From: Hyphococcus sp.
GTDB lineage: Bacteria; Pseudomonadota; Alphaproteobacteria; Caulobacterales; Parvularculaceae
Assembly: GCA_021776375.1 (NCBI GenBank)
Contig: JAJFGA010000028.1
Span: 1-64,000, forward strand
DNA length: 64,000 nt
Reading direction: 5' to 3'
In this document: piece after piece, positions 35,018 to 44,099 of the stretch
Layout of the letters: the number at the start of each line of letters is the position of its first letter
Position numbering within the stretch: position 1 is the first letter of the stretch
The notes under the pieces: model-generated
Seen by the model: the letters and a program-made list of their open reading frames with translations, nothing else
Database searches by the model: none
Told to the model about the DNA's origin: nothing
Translations under genes and position numbers: made by a program

Positions 35018-35500
35018 ATGCAAGACGAACATGATTTCTCCGCCGAGGGCGGGTGCGCCTGTGGCGGTGTGCGCTATCGCATGACATCAGGGCCGCTATT
35101 TGTGCATTGCTGTCACTGCCGATGGTGCCAGCGCGAGAGCGGCGCCGCGTTTGCGCTCAATGCACTGATCGAGGCTGATCGGGTGGAAATATTGAAGGGC
35201 GTATCGGCGCCGGTTGTTGTTCCATCACATAGCGGCAAGGGGCAGGAATTTCACCGCTGCCCGGATTGCCAGATCGCATTGTGGAGCCACTATGCCGGCA
35301 TGGGCGCCAAGCTATGTTTCATCCGTGTGGGGACGTTAGACAATCCAGACGTTCTGGCGCCGGATATTCATATTTTCACATCAACCAAACAGGCTTGGGT
35401 CAATCTGGAAGGCGCCGCCCTGATTGTGGCAGAGTATTACAGCAAAAAGGACTTCTGGCCGGCGGAGAGTCTTGAGCGGTGGCGTGTGTTGGAGGGATAG
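35018..35500 (+). CDS. GFA/CENP-V family protein
   Basis: A 160-residue zinc protein of the glutathione-dependent formaldehyde-activating family. It has GGCACGGVRYRM, VHCCHCRWCQRESGAAFALNALI and FHRCPDCQIALWSHY, the full set of Cys ligands. The family binds S-hydroxymethylglutathione-type adducts or other small molecules; the substrate is not clear here. It runs divergently from the MFS gene, 111 bp away. Confidence 0.9.
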   Translation: MQDEHDFSAEGGCACGGVRYRMTSGPLFVHCCHCRWCQRESGAAFALNALIEADRVEILKGVSAPVVVPSHSGKGQEFHRCPDCQIALWSHYAGMGAKLCFIRVGTLDNPDVLAPDIHIFTSTKQAWVNLEGAALIVAEYYSKKDFWPAESLERWRVLEG

Positions 35501-35510
35501 GCGGCGCCTG

Positions 35511-36818
35511 TCATGGCGCCTTATAAGCGACGCCCTCTTTCATCACAAAATCGATATTTTCAAGCTCGGTAATATCCGTAAGTGGATCACCACCCACAGC
35601 GACGAGGTCGCCGGATTTGCCAACCGCGATCACGCCGATCAGATCGGACTGGCCAAGATGCGCCGCGCCGACAATGGTCGCGGAACTGATCGCCTCCATC
35701 GGCGTCATGCCTGCGTCAACAAGGAGCGCGAATTCACGGGCATTATCGCCGTGCCTAGAAACGCCGCTATCCGTACCGAAAGCGATTTTGACCCCGCCCG
35801 CATGGGCGCGCCGCGCCATATCGAGGATTTGCGGGCCGACCTGCTTTGCTTTTTTGCGGATCGGCGGCGGGAAAAAACTATTTGGATCATTGGCTATTTC
35901 CGCGACCGTCACGCCCGCCAGGATTGTGGGGACAAGATAGGCGTCGTAGCGCTTGAACAGGCGAAAGGATTCCGCGTCGGAGAATGTTCCGTGCTCGATC
36001 GAATCTACCCCTGCGCGCAGTGCTGCGTTTATTCCATCGGCGCCATGGGCGTGCGCGGTCACCTTCCGGCCGAGCGCATGGCTTGTATCCATAATGGCTT
36101 TCAGCTCATCGTCGAAGAATTGCTGGCCAGTGCCAGCCGCCGTTTCCGACAACACGCCGCCGGTTGATACAAGCTTGATGTGGTCAGCGGTGCGACGCAC
36201 CTGGTCGCGCACCGCTTTTCGACATTCGGCGGCGCCGTCGCAAACGCCGGTTGATTGGATGACATCGAACACGTCACCACGGTACCCGTGGCGCTGGCCG
36301 TGCCCGCCAGTGGGCGATATCGTATGGCCGGAGGCGAAAACGCGCGGGCCGATCACATCGCCGCGTTCTATGCCATCGCGCAGGGCGAAAACGGCGTCAT
36401 CGCCGCTTGCCCCAACATCGCGCACGGTGGTGAACCCCGCTAGCAGTGTCTTTTTTGCGAATCCGGCGGCGATCACCGCGACATCCGCGTCGGAGCGCTC
36501 GACCACGGATAATTTCGCCCTGGGTCCCAATTCGCTTGTTAGATGCACATGGCTGTCGATGAAGCCGGGCATCACAAAATAATCTTTGAGGTCATACAGT
36601 GCGACGTTGTCGTCGGGCGTTGCGCCGGTCGAGGCGGCATCGACATATCCCGCTAGAACACCGGTGATTTTTCCGTCTTCAATGATGATGCTGCGCTCAG
36701 TCAAAACCGCCTTGCCAGGCTCCGCGAGGAGGCGGCCGGCATGGACGATCGAATAATCAGCCGCCAGAGCGCTTGCAATCATAGCGCTGGCGCCCGCAAG
36801 CACGGACAGGAATTTCAT
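35511..36818 (-). CDS. Secreted amidohydrolase family protein
   Basis: A 435-residue periplasmic metal-dependent hydrolase with a signal peptide (MKFLSVLAGASAMIASALAAD). It has the PGFIDSHVHLTSELG metal site (HxH), a carboxylate region and the later His residues (KVTAHAHGADGINAALRAGVDSIEHGTF). FGTDSGVSRHGDN carries the last Asp ligand. The family includes Xaa-Pro dipeptidases and imidazolonepropionase-like enzymes; the substrate is unknown. An aspartyl-protease gene lies 43 bp upstream in the same orientation, so the two may process peptides together. Confidence 0.88.
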   Translation of the reverse strand: MKFLSVLAGASAMIASALAADYSIVHAGRLLAEPGKAVLTERSIIIEDGKITGVLAGYVDAASTGATPDDNVALYDLKDYFVMPGFIDSHVHLTSELGPRAKLSVVERSDADVAVIAAGFAKKTLLAGFTTVRDVGASGDDAVFALRDGIERGDVIGPRVFASGHTISPTGGHGQRHGYRGDVFDVIQSTGVCDGAAECRKAVRDQVRRTADHIKLVSTGGVLSETAAGTGQQFFDDELKAIMDTSHALGRKVTAHAHGADGINAALRAGVDSIEHGTFSDAESFRLFKRYDAYLVPTILAGVTVAEIANDPNSFFPPPIRKKAKQVGPQILDMARRAHAGGVKIAFGTDSGVSRHGDNAREFALLVDAGMTPMEAISSATIVGAAHLGQSDLIGVIAVGKSGDLVAVGGDPLTDITELENIDFVMKEGVAYKAP

Positions 36819-36861
36819 AAAAACCTCGTTAAATTTGGGTATGCGGAATTCGTGTTTGTCT

Positions 36862-37839
36862 TCAGGTAGCTGCGTTTTTGTCTTGCATGGTCAACCGGCG
36901 CCTTGCCTTGGGTCCCATATATAGCTTTTCGTGGGCAAAGTCGAAAATGAAACTGCGCTCCGTCATCAGATCGGAGCCGATAAGACAGAACGCTTTTTCG
37001 TGAACGCCCAGCTCTTCAAATATAGGCGCATCGAAAACGGTGAGAATACGTTTGCTCCATCTTGCCTTAGCAATCCTGATTGTTCCAACCCGAATGCGGC
37101 TTGCAACTTCAACGCGGTCGAAAATATCGCTTAAGCGGCTGCCAGTTCTAAATCCGGAGGCTCTTGATCCTTCGATGACGACACCGCCGAGCAATCGCCG
37201 CATCGCGCGGTTGTTTATCAGCGTTCCTGAGGCGCCGAGATCGATGATGCACGGGACTTTTCGTCCGTGTATGCTGACGGTAATGCGATAAAGAGTGCCC
37301 GCGCCTTCGCCGAAATTTCTTGCGCGCATACGGGTTTTTGACCAGCCGCGCGGTAAATCCTTAACCGGATCACGCCGGTCATAGAGTCGGATCGTTTGTT
37401 TGTCGGCATCAAATAGAACTGTGTACTGGGTTAAAAAATCGAGCCCCAAAATGCCGCCCGGCGTTTGCCGGGTTTCTCGCCAATCGGGCAAAACCACACC
37501 GACATGATTGTCCAGGCGCTGATCGCCGATGGTCAGGTCGCCGATATTGATCGCGGGCAGAATTTCGGACCCGGCAAGGCCGAGAATGCGGATCGGCTCC
37601 CGATCCGCGGGGGTGAAAATATTTTCGTCGGCGAGGTTTTGGAATGCCGCGGTAATCGTCGCCCCGGAATCAAGAACAAAATCATAAGGTCCCTGGCCGT
37701 TCACCATAACGCTCACGGTGACCCAGCCCTCATAATCGATGCGATAGGGAAGTTCGGCGATTGGGTCGGCGGCGCGTGCGGACAGGCTGAAAGCGGTCCC
37801 CGCAAGCAAAAGCCATAAGAAAAATGCGATGCGCGGCAC
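36862..37839 (-). CDS. Periplasmic retropepsin-like aspartyl protease
   Basis: A 325-residue protein with a signal peptide (FFLWLLLAGTAFSLSARAAD) and two aspartyl-protease-like halves. The first catalytic motif is FVLDSGATITAAF. The second is CIIDLGASGTLINNRAM, in which Leu-Gly replaces the classic D-S/T-G. Whether the second half is catalytic is therefore doubtful; many bacterial proteins of this type use one half per monomer and dimerise. It is upstream of the amidohydrolase gene. Confidence 0.84.
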   Translation of the reverse strand: MPRIAFFLWLLLAGTAFSLSARAADPIAELPYRIDYEGWVTVSVMVNGQGPYDFVLDSGATITAAFQNLADENIFTPADREPIRILGLAGSEILPAINIGDLTIGDQRLDNHVGVVLPDWRETRQTPGGILGLDFLTQYTVLFDADKQTIRLYDRRDPVKDLPRGWSKTRMRARNFGEGAGTLYRITVSIHGRKVPCIIDLGASGTLINNRAMRRLLGGVVIEGSRASGFRTGSRLSDIFDRVEVASRIRVGTIRIAKARWSKRILTVFDAPIFEELGVHEKAFCLIGSDLMTERSFIFDFAHEKLYMGPKARRRLTMQDKNAAT

Positions 37840-38023
37840 GGCTCGCCTCCCTGAGGCGCAGTCTGTGAATGGCCGCCCCTGAAGTTGATTTTAGGGCAAT
37901 TGGCGGATCGCGCCAGTCGTTTCGGCCGATTGTGAGATCGTTTCGTCCGGCGCAGTGCATTGGGGCGGATCAATCGCAAGAAACGGGATGCGGCCATTCG
38001 GTCTAGTGCGCTATAAGCTGGCG

Positions 38024-38248
38024 ATGACGCGTCATTATACAACCGACGACGCCCGCTGGGAGGCGGTGCAAACCCGTGAAAAAGCCGCCGATGGGCAGTT
38101 TTGGAGCTGCGTGCGGACCACCGGGGTCTATTGTTTCCCGTCCTGCCCCGCTCGCCCGCTCCGGAAAAATGTCTTTTTTGTCAAATCACCAGCTGAGGCT
38201 CAGGTCGCCGGCTATCGCGCCTGCAGGCGCTGCCGGCCTGACGGATAG
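38024..38248 (+). CDS. Stand-alone Ada metal-binding domain protein
   Basis: A 74-residue protein that is only the Ada N-terminal zinc domain: DARWEAVQTREKAADGQFWSCVRTTGVYCFPSCPARPLRKNVFFVKSPAEAQVAGYRACRRCRPDG. In Ada this domain accepts a methyl group from DNA phosphotriesters on a Cys and turns on repair genes. The C, C, C-x2-C ligand set is complete. The AraC and methyltransferase domains are absent, and the frame stops directly after RCRPDG. It may be a dedicated short protein or a truncation. Confidence 0.78.
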   Translation: MTRHYTTDDARWEAVQTREKAADGQFWSCVRTTGVYCFPSCPARPLRKNVFFVKSPAEAQVAGYRACRRCRPDG

Positions 38249-38447
38249 CGGCGCTGACTGTGCTGAGCGGTCGGGTTGCAGCTTTCCTTTGCTGCGATAG
38301 CGAAAAACCTTCTCGTATACCTTGCGCCATGCGGCTGGCGCGTTATAACCCGCCGCTTCGACCCGATCGCCGGGCCTTTAGGCATGCCTTGGCGATCTTG
38401 AAACGCAATCATTGCGCGCCCGAAAGGGCCCTTATAGGAACAGCGAA

Positions 38448-38648
38448 ATGCCCAAGATGAAGACCAAATCAGGCGCGAAAAAGCGCTTTAAAATGACCGC
38501 GACCGGCAAAGTCAAAGCCGGTGTCGCCGGTAAGCGCCACGGCATGATTAAACGCACGTCCAAGCAAATCCGCCAGAACCGCGGCATGGACCTGCTATCG
38601 GCCCCTGATGCTAAGATCGTCAAAAAATATATGCCGTATAATCGCTAA
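38448..38648 (+). CDS. rpmI: 50S ribosomal protein L35
   Basis: A 66-residue basic protein: [47 protein letters not shown]. It belongs to the large subunit. The ATG at 38448 is the true start; the track start 36 bp earlier adds non-conserved residues. It is followed 12 bp later by rplT. No infC precedes it. Confidence 0.98.
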   Translation: MPKMKTKSGAKKRFKMTATGKVKAGVAGKRHGMIKRTSKQIRQNRGMDLLSAPDAKIVKKYMPYNR

Positions 38649-38660
38649 GGAGACGCCAGC

Positions 38661-39017
38661 ATGTCACGTGTAAAAAGAGGCGTCACCGCCCACGCCCGCC
38701 ATAAGAAAGTCATCAGCAAGGCCAAAGGCTATTACGGCCGCCGTAAAAACACCTTCCGCATCGCCAATCAGGCGGTGGAAAAGGCCGGCCAATACGCCTA
38801 TCGCGACCGCCGCGTCAGAAAACGAAATTTCCGCGCGCTGTGGATCCAGCGCATCAACGCCGCCGCGCGCGCGCTCGATATCACCTATGGCCGATTTATT
38901 CACGGGCTCGACGCCGCCGGGATTGAAGTTGACCGTAAGGTGCTTGCCGATCTCGCCGTCCACGAGCCCGAGGCGTTCAAGGCGCTGGCGGAAAAAGCAA
39001 AAGCCGCGCTCGCTTAG
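38661..39017 (+). CDS. rplT: 50S ribosomal protein L20
   Basis: A 118-residue ribosomal protein that binds 23S rRNA early in assembly: [55 protein letters not shown]. Length and motifs are typical. It is followed by the rho-independent terminator at 39128. Confidence 0.98.
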   Translation: MSRVKRGVTAHARHKKVISKAKGYYGRRKNTFRIANQAVEKAGQYAYRDRRVRKRNFRALWIQRINAAARALDITYGRFIHGLDAAGIEVDRKVLADLAVHEPEAFKALAEKAKAALA

Positions 39018-39082
39018 TTAGCGCACGCCGCCCCTTGGCCTCATCTTGATGTGCGAGCCTTAATGACGGCGAGCCGTGAGGG

Positions 39083-39148
39083 ATGGAAATCAAGCAATGG
39101 GTGACGTTCTTGAACAATTTCGATAAGGCGTCATTCGGAAACGAGTGA
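39083..39148 (+). other. Possible leader peptide overlapping a terminator
   Basis: A 21-codon frame, MEIKQWVTFLNNFDKASFGNE, has its stop codon inside the descending arm of the terminator at 39128. It contains three Phe codons and one Trp, and pheST lies downstream. The ribosome site is poor (GAGGG directly against the ATG), and a GNAT gene intervenes. It could serve as a Phe-sensing attenuation leader, but the support is weak. Confidence 0.25.
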
Positions 39149-39157
39149 CGCTTTTTT
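39128..39157 (+). terminator. Rho-independent terminator / possible attenuator before GNAT-pheS
   Basis: The stem GCGTCATTCG / CGAGTGACGC (one G-U pair) has a GAAA loop and is followed by TTTTTT. It sits between rplT and the GNAT gene, 18 bp before the GNAT start. It ends the rplT mRNA or attenuates expression of the pheST region. Confidence 0.88.
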
Positions 39158-39174
39158 CGTGTAGGATATTTTCC

Positions 39175-39630
39175 ATGGCGCCAGTGTTTGCCAAACGATC
39201 CGACGGCTACGAATTATCAGACGACAAGACGCGGTTGAATCTTCCGTTGGTCTCCGAGTTTTTGCAAGGCGCATATTGGTCGCGCAATATTCCGGCAGAT
39301 GTTGTCAGGCGCGCAATTGAGGGGAGCTGGTGTTTTGGCGTTTACGCACCTGACGAGGGTCAGGTCGGTTTTGCGCGATTGGTCACTGATTATGCGACAT
39401 TTGCTTATCTCGCTGATGTTTTTGTTGTTGAGCCCCATCGGGGGCTTGGTCTCGCCGGGTGGTTGATGGATGCGATGTTTGAACAAGAGGCCGTGAAGGC
39501 TTTGCGGCGGGTAACTCTGGCGACGCGTGACGCTCATTCGTTGTATCAGAAAGTCGGATTTACACCGTTGGCGCGCCCGGAAATTTTTATGGAAATAGTG
39601 CGGCCGGGAATCTATGCACGAACGCAATAG
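39175..39630 (+). CDS. GNAT family N-acetyltransferase
   Basis: A 151-residue acetyltransferase from the ATG at 39175. It has the acetyl-CoA binding motif VFVVEPHRGLGLAGWLMDAMF (Q/R-x-x-G-x-G/A). EIFMEIVRPGIY at the end and DAHSLYQKVGFTPLARPE, the usual Y-x-x-x-GF motif, are also present. The substrate is unknown. It lies 15 bp before pheS, just behind the terminator, so pheS transcription probably starts upstream of it. Confidence 0.9.
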   Translation: MAPVFAKRSDGYELSDDKTRLNLPLVSEFLQGAYWSRNIPADVVRRAIEGSWCFGVYAPDEGQVGFARLVTDYATFAYLADVFVVEPHRGLGLAGWLMDAMFEQEAVKALRRVTLATRDAHSLYQKVGFTPLARPEIFMEIVRPGIYARTQ

Positions 39631-39645
39631 TGCAAACAGGGTGAT

Positions 39646-40722
39646 ATGGAACACATTAAAAAGCTCGAAATCGAATTAGCCGCCAAGATCGCCGCCGCTT
39701 CCAACGAAGCAGCGCTCGAAGCGGTGCGTGTTGCTGCGCTCGGAAAAAAAGGCGCTGTTTCCGAGCGGATGAAAACCCTCGGAAAAATGAGCGCGGACGA
39801 GCGCAAACAGATGGGCCCGGCGCTGAACGGGCTGAAGGCGCGCATAACGCAAGCGGTTGAGGCGCGCAAGGCGACATTAGAGGCCGCCGCCCTTGACGCG
39901 CGACTGGCTTCAGAGAAGGTCGACATCACGCTTCCCGTGCGGCCTTCGCCCAAAGGCAAGATCCACCCTGTCAGCCAGGTGACGGAGGAGGTTGTCGCTA
40001 TCTTTTCCGCGATGGGCTTTGACGTCGCCGAAGGCCCGGATATTGAAGATGATTTTCACAATTTTACGGCGCTGAATTTCCCCGCCGACCATCCGGCGCG
40101 CGATATGCACGACACGTTTTTCTTTGAGCCGAAAGCGGACGGCGAGCGCATGTTGCTGCGCACGCATACCTCGCCCGTGCAAATCCGCACCATGAAAACG
40201 CAGCCGCCGCCGATCCGGATTATCATCCCGGGGCGGACTTATCGTTGCGATTCAGACCAGACCCACACGCCGATGTTCCATCAGGTCGAGGGGCTGGTGA
40301 TCGATCGGCAAACCAATATGGGCCATTTGAAAGGCACGCTCGAAGCCTTCTGCAAAGCGTTCTTTGAGGTCGATAGCGTCAAGACGCGGTTTCGCCCGCA
40401 TTTCTTTCCGTTCACGGAACCTTCGGCGGAAATGGATATCGGTTATGAGCGTGTAGGGAAGGAAATCCGCATCGGCCAGGGCGCCGATTGGATGGAGATT
40501 TTGGGCTGCGGTATGGTGCATCCGAATGTTTTGGAAAATTGCGGCCTTGACCCAGACGACTTTCAAGGCTTCGCCTTTGGCATGGGCATAGATCGCCTGG
40601 CTATGCTAAAATACGGCATTCCCGACCTGCGTGATTTCTTCGCCGCTGACGCGCGGTGGCTTGAACATTACGGCTTTGACCCGCTGGACCAGCCAAACCT
40701 GGCGACGGGATTGTCGCGATAA
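39646..40722 (+). CDS. pheS: Phenylalanyl-tRNA synthetase alpha subunit
   Basis: A class II synthetase subunit that charges tRNA-Phe. The 358-residue protein has an N-terminal coiled coil and the catalytic core. [84 protein letters not shown] and [15 protein letters not shown] cover motifs 1-3. It precedes pheT, with one gene between. Confidence 0.98.
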   Translation: MEHIKKLEIELAAKIAAASNEAALEAVRVAALGKKGAVSERMKTLGKMSADERKQMGPALNGLKARITQAVEARKATLEAAALDARLASEKVDITLPVRPSPKGKIHPVSQVTEEVVAIFSAMGFDVAEGPDIEDDFHNFTALNFPADHPARDMHDTFFFEPKADGERMLLRTHTSPVQIRTMKTQPPPIRIIIPGRTYRCDSDQTHTPMFHQVEGLVIDRQTNMGHLKGTLEAFCKAFFEVDSVKTRFRPHFFPFTEPSAEMDIGYERVGKEIRIGQGADWMEILGCGMVHPNVLENCGLDPDDFQGFAFGMGIDRLAMLKYGIPDLRDFFAADARWLEHYGFDPLDQPNLATGLSR

Positions 40723-40753
40723 AGCAAGGCATTGGAAGAAGGAGCGAGCGGCC

Positions 40754-41137
40754 ATGACCTACTATATTGCAAAAACCGTCACCGGTGATTTTGACGCTGT
40801 TATTGAGCGCGTCATCGTGGCGCTCAAAGCCGAAGGTTTCGGCGTCTTGACCGAGATCGATGTCGCCGCGACCCTGAAGAAAAAAATCGATGTCGATTTT
40901 CGCCCCTATCGTATTCTCGGCGCCTGTAATCCAAAAATGGCCCACAAGGCGCTGATGGCTGAAGACAAGATCGGCGTTATGTTGCCTTGTAATGTCATCG
41001 TTCAGAAAACGGATGAAGGCGTCGAAGTCGCAGCGGTAGACCCGAAAGCCTCGATGCAGGCGGTAGAAAACCCAAGCCTTACTGATATCGCCGGTCCGGT
41101 GAAAGAGGCGCTGACACGGGTTGTTGAGGGGCTGTAG
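40754..41137 (+). CDS. DUF302 domain protein
   Basis: A 127-residue DUF302 protein from the ATG at 40754: YYIAKTVTGDFDAVIERVIVALKAEGFGVLTEIDVAATLKKKIDVDFRPYRILGACNPKMAHKALMAEDKIGVMLPCNVIVQ. The family is widespread with no settled function; some members are near heme or stress genes. It is inserted between pheS and pheT, 31 bp after pheS and 40 bp before pheT. Confidence 0.92.
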   Translation: MTYYIAKTVTGDFDAVIERVIVALKAEGFGVLTEIDVAATLKKKIDVDFRPYRILGACNPKMAHKALMAEDKIGVMLPCNVIVQKTDEGVEVAAVDPKASMQAVENPSLTDIAGPVKEALTRVVEGL

Positions 41138-41177
41138 ATGACGCATTTGAAACCAACTCTTTTGTTGAGAAAGAAAA

Positions 41178-43604
41178 ATGAAATTCACTCTTAGTTGGCT
41201 CAAAGAGCACCTGGAAACATCCGCCAGTCTCGACGATATTGTTGCGGCGATGGTCTCGGTTGGTCTTGAGGTTGAAGACGTCGAGAACCCGGCCGAGCGG
41301 CTGGCCGCATTCACGATTGGCGAAGTGCTGGAGGCGGATAAACATCCCGACGCCGATAAGCTGAAGATCTGCCGCGTCGCCACAAAAGACGGCGAGATGC
41401 AGATCGTCTGCGGCGCTCCGAATGCGCGCGCGGGGATCAAGATCGCCTATGCGCCGGTCGGCGCCTATGTTCCCGGCATCGACGTCACGCTTAAGAAAGC
41501 GAAAATCCGCGGTGTTGAAAGTTTCGGCATGATGTGTTCAGCGCGCGAGATGGAGCTTGGCGACGATCATGACGGGATTATCGAGGCGCCGGCGGAGGCT
41601 GCTGTCGGCGATCCGGTTGCGGGGTGGCTTGGCGTTAATGATCCAGTGATTGATTTTGAGGTCACGCCAAATCGTTCCGATACGAATGGTGTCAACGGCG
41701 TTGCGCGCGACCTTGCCGCCGCCGGGCTCGGCAAGTTGATCACGCCGCAACCGGTTGCGATTAAAGGTGACTTCCCTTGTGCACAAAAGATCGGTCTCCG
41801 TTTTTCTGATGCGACGCAAGATGCCTGTCCGGCTTTTGCGGGGCGCATTATCAAGAATGTTCAAAACGGCCCCAGCCCTCAATGGTTGCAGGACAAGTTG
41901 CGCGCCATAGGTTTGCGCCCAATCAATGCACTGGTCGATATCACAAATTATATGTCCTATGACCGCGCGCGGCCGCTTCATGTATATGACGCCGACAAAC
42001 TAAACGGCGAAATCCACGCCCGGCTCGGCGAGCGCGGCGAAACCTTCCTTGCGTTGGACGGCAAGGAATATGTGGCCGATGAGACCATGACGGTGATCGC
42101 CGACGATAATGGTGTAGTAGGGCTCGGCGGGGTGATGGGCGGCGAGAGCACCGGTTGCACGCCCGAGACCACGAGCGTCTTTATCGAATGCGCCTGTTTC
42201 GATCCCCTGCGCACAGCAAAGACAGGGCGAAAAACCGGCATTAATTCTGATGCGCGCTATCGTTTTGAACGCGGTGTTGACCCCGACTTTGTTATGCCTG
42301 GGCTGGAAATGGCGACGCGGCTGGTGATGGACATGTGCGGTGGTGCGCCGAGCGAGATCACGCTTTCCGGGAGTATTCCGCAGACTGATCATGTTGTTCT
42401 GTTTCCGCCATCGGAGGTCACACGCCTCACGGGCATGAAGACCTCGCCTGAGAATTGCGAGAGCATCTTGACCGCGCTCGGCTTCGCTGTCGCCAAGTCC
42501 GACCCGTGGCAGGTGACGGCGCCGAGCTGGCGCCCGGATATTGGCGGCAAGGCCGATCTTGTCGAGGAAATTGCGCGCATTATTGGGTTCGATCACTTGC
42601 CAACGCAGATGTTGCCGCAACGCGCCGCTGTTGAAATGCCGAAGCTGACGCTGTCGCAGGACCGGCGCCGGCTGGCGCGCCGGGGGCTCGCCGCTCATGG
42701 TCTTCATGAGATTGTCACCTGGTCGTTCATGGATGCGCGCGCCGCGGCGTTGTTTTGTCCGCAAGTTGAACATAGCGGCGAAGAGTGGCTGAAGGCGCAA
42801 GGGCTTATACTCGCTAATCCGATTTCTTCCGATCTTGCGGCGATGCGTCCGTCAATCCTGCCGAACCTCGCCGCCGCCCTTCAGCGCAATGCCGACCATG
42901 GCCGCAATGACCTGGCGCTGTTTGAGGTCGCGCCCGTCTATCAAGGGGACACTCCTGACAAACAGATAAATGTCGCCGCCGGCGCGCGTCGTTCTAGCCC
43001 GCCGCGACACTGGCAGGGCGCGGAGGCGCCAGCCAATGTGTTTGATGTAAAAGCCGACGCGCTTGTCGCGCTTGACGCCGCCGGCGCGCCGCTGGCGAGC
43101 CTGCAGGCGAGCGCTGATGCTCCATCCTGGTACCACCCGGGCCGTTCCGGCGTCTTGCGCCTCGGCCCCAAGGTGCTGGCGCATTTTGGCGAGCTGCACC
43201 CGGGCGTGTTGAAGGCGATGGACATTGACGGTTCGGTGCACGGGTTTGAAGTTTTCCTCGACACCATTCCAACGCCGAAGAAAAAGCCGACCAAAACCCG
43301 GCCCGCGCTCAACGCATCGGAGCTTTTGGCGTTAACCCGGGATTTTGCGTTTGTCGTCGACGAAGACATCGCTGCTGCGGTGCTGTTAAAAGCGGTTCTT
43401 GGCGCTGACAAAAAATACATTACCGGGGTTCGATTGTTTGACGTTTATCGCGGCAAGGGTGTTGACGACGGCAAGAAATCGCTAGCGGTCGAGGTTGCCA
43501 TTCAACCGCAGGGCAAGACCTTCACCGATGAGGAAATCGAAGCGATTGCCGCCAGGATCGTCGCCCAGGCGACAAAAGCAACGGGCGGGGTTTTGCGGGC
43601 GTAA
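41178..43604 (+). CDS. pheT: Phenylalanyl-tRNA synthetase beta subunit
   Basis: The large subunit of PheRS; it carries editing and tRNA-anticodon binding. The 808-residue protein starts MKFTLSWLKEHLETSASLDDI. A tRNA-binding EMAP-like domain follows (ADKHPDADKLKICRVATKDGEMQIVCGAPNARAG), then the B3/4 editing and B5 domains, the catalytic-like core and the C-terminal FDX-ACB domain (ALTRDFAFVVDEDIAAAVLL). It is followed by the tRNA-Thr gene. Confidence 0.98.
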   Translation: MKFTLSWLKEHLETSASLDDIVAAMVSVGLEVEDVENPAERLAAFTIGEVLEADKHPDADKLKICRVATKDGEMQIVCGAPNARAGIKIAYAPVGAYVPGIDVTLKKAKIRGVESFGMMCSAREMELGDDHDGIIEAPAEAAVGDPVAGWLGVNDPVIDFEVTPNRSDTNGVNGVARDLAAAGLGKLITPQPVAIKGDFPCAQKIGLRFSDATQDACPAFAGRIIKNVQNGPSPQWLQDKLRAIGLRPINALVDITNYMSYDRARPLHVYDADKLNGEIHARLGERGETFLALDGKEYVADETMTVIADDNGVVGLGGVMGGESTGCTPETTSVFIECACFDPLRTAKTGRKTGINSDARYRFERGVDPDFVMPGLEMATRLVMDMCGGAPSEITLSGSIPQTDHVVLFPPSEVTRLTGMKTSPENCESILTALGFAVAKSDPWQVTAPSWRPDIGGKADLVEEIARIIGFDHLPTQMLPQRAAVEMPKLTLSQDRRRLARRGLAAHGLHEIVTWSFMDARAAALFCPQVEHSGEEWLKAQGLILANPISSDLAAMRPSILPNLAAALQRNADHGRNDLALFEVAPVYQGDTPDKQINVAAGARRSSPPRHWQGAEAPANVFDVKADALVALDAAGAPLASLQASADAPSWYHPGRSGVLRLGPKVLAHFGELHPGVLKAMDIDGSVHGFEVFLDTIPTPKKKPTKTRPALNASELLALTRDFAFVVDEDIAAAVLLKAVLGADKKYITGVRLFDVYRGKGVDDGKKSLAVEVAIQPQGKTFTDEEIEAIAARIVAQATKATGGVLRA

Positions 43605-43691
43605 AGCCGAGCCTGTGCTGGCCAATAGCGGCTTGCAGATCGCGCGCCGCCAAGCTATGACGCGGTTTCCTTGAAGGCCCGGGAGGTTTGG

Positions 43692-43767
43692 GCCGCATTA
43701 GCTCAGTTGGTAGAGCACGTCATTCGTAATGACGGGGTCAGGTGTTCGAGTCACCTATGCGGCACCA
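43692..43767 (+). tRNA. tRNA-Thr (anticodon CGU)
   Basis: A full cloverleaf: acceptor GCCGCAT / ATGCGGC, D-arm with GCTCAGTTGGTAGAGC, anticodon stem CGTCA / TGACG with loop TTCGTAA (anticodon CGT), T-arm GGTGTTCGAGTCACC, and an encoded CCA. It lies 88 bp after pheT. More AT-rich, accessory-looking DNA begins directly behind it, but no integrase or duplicated tRNA 3' end was found. Confidence 0.98.
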
Positions 43768-44099
43768 CTTACATAAAATTTCTAAATTTTTACAATAGTT
43801 TGCGACGCTCGTACGCCACCTTTCAAACTATTCTTGATGACGATCTCAATCGCAATGATGTTGATGATGCAAGGTGGGCATCCAAAATCGGGATAAGGAG
43901 GAAAATCATTTCCGCTTCCTAATCGGTTCGGTTGGCGTGATTTCAATCGGTGAGTTCAACGAAGATCATTTGCGCATCCCGTATATACGAAAGGCGACCA
44001 CGACCCTTCCCTAATCTGAACGCTGTAATAGGAAAATGAAGCGTCACCCCAGGATCAAGCTTGCAATTAAGAAAAGAAATTAACGTTTCCAAATATCAC
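43768..44099. other. AT-rich gap behind tRNA-Thr with a possible gene remnant
   Basis: 332 bp without a credible full gene. A 46-codon frame (GTG 43874 to TAA 44014) reads VGIQNRDKEENHFRFLIGSV and onward. It looks protein-like but has no start context and is not recognised, so it is possibly the tail of a decayed gene. An AAATTT-rich stretch follows the tRNA. Confidence 0.3.

Noticed and set aside
35503-35520. GGCGCC...GGCGCC hairpin as a terminator
   Set aside because: It overlaps the stop region of the amidohydrolase gene and has no T-run on either side.
43671-43922. 83-codon ORF over tRNA-Thr
   Set aside because: Its AALAQLVEH segment is the usual spurious translation of a tRNA gene.
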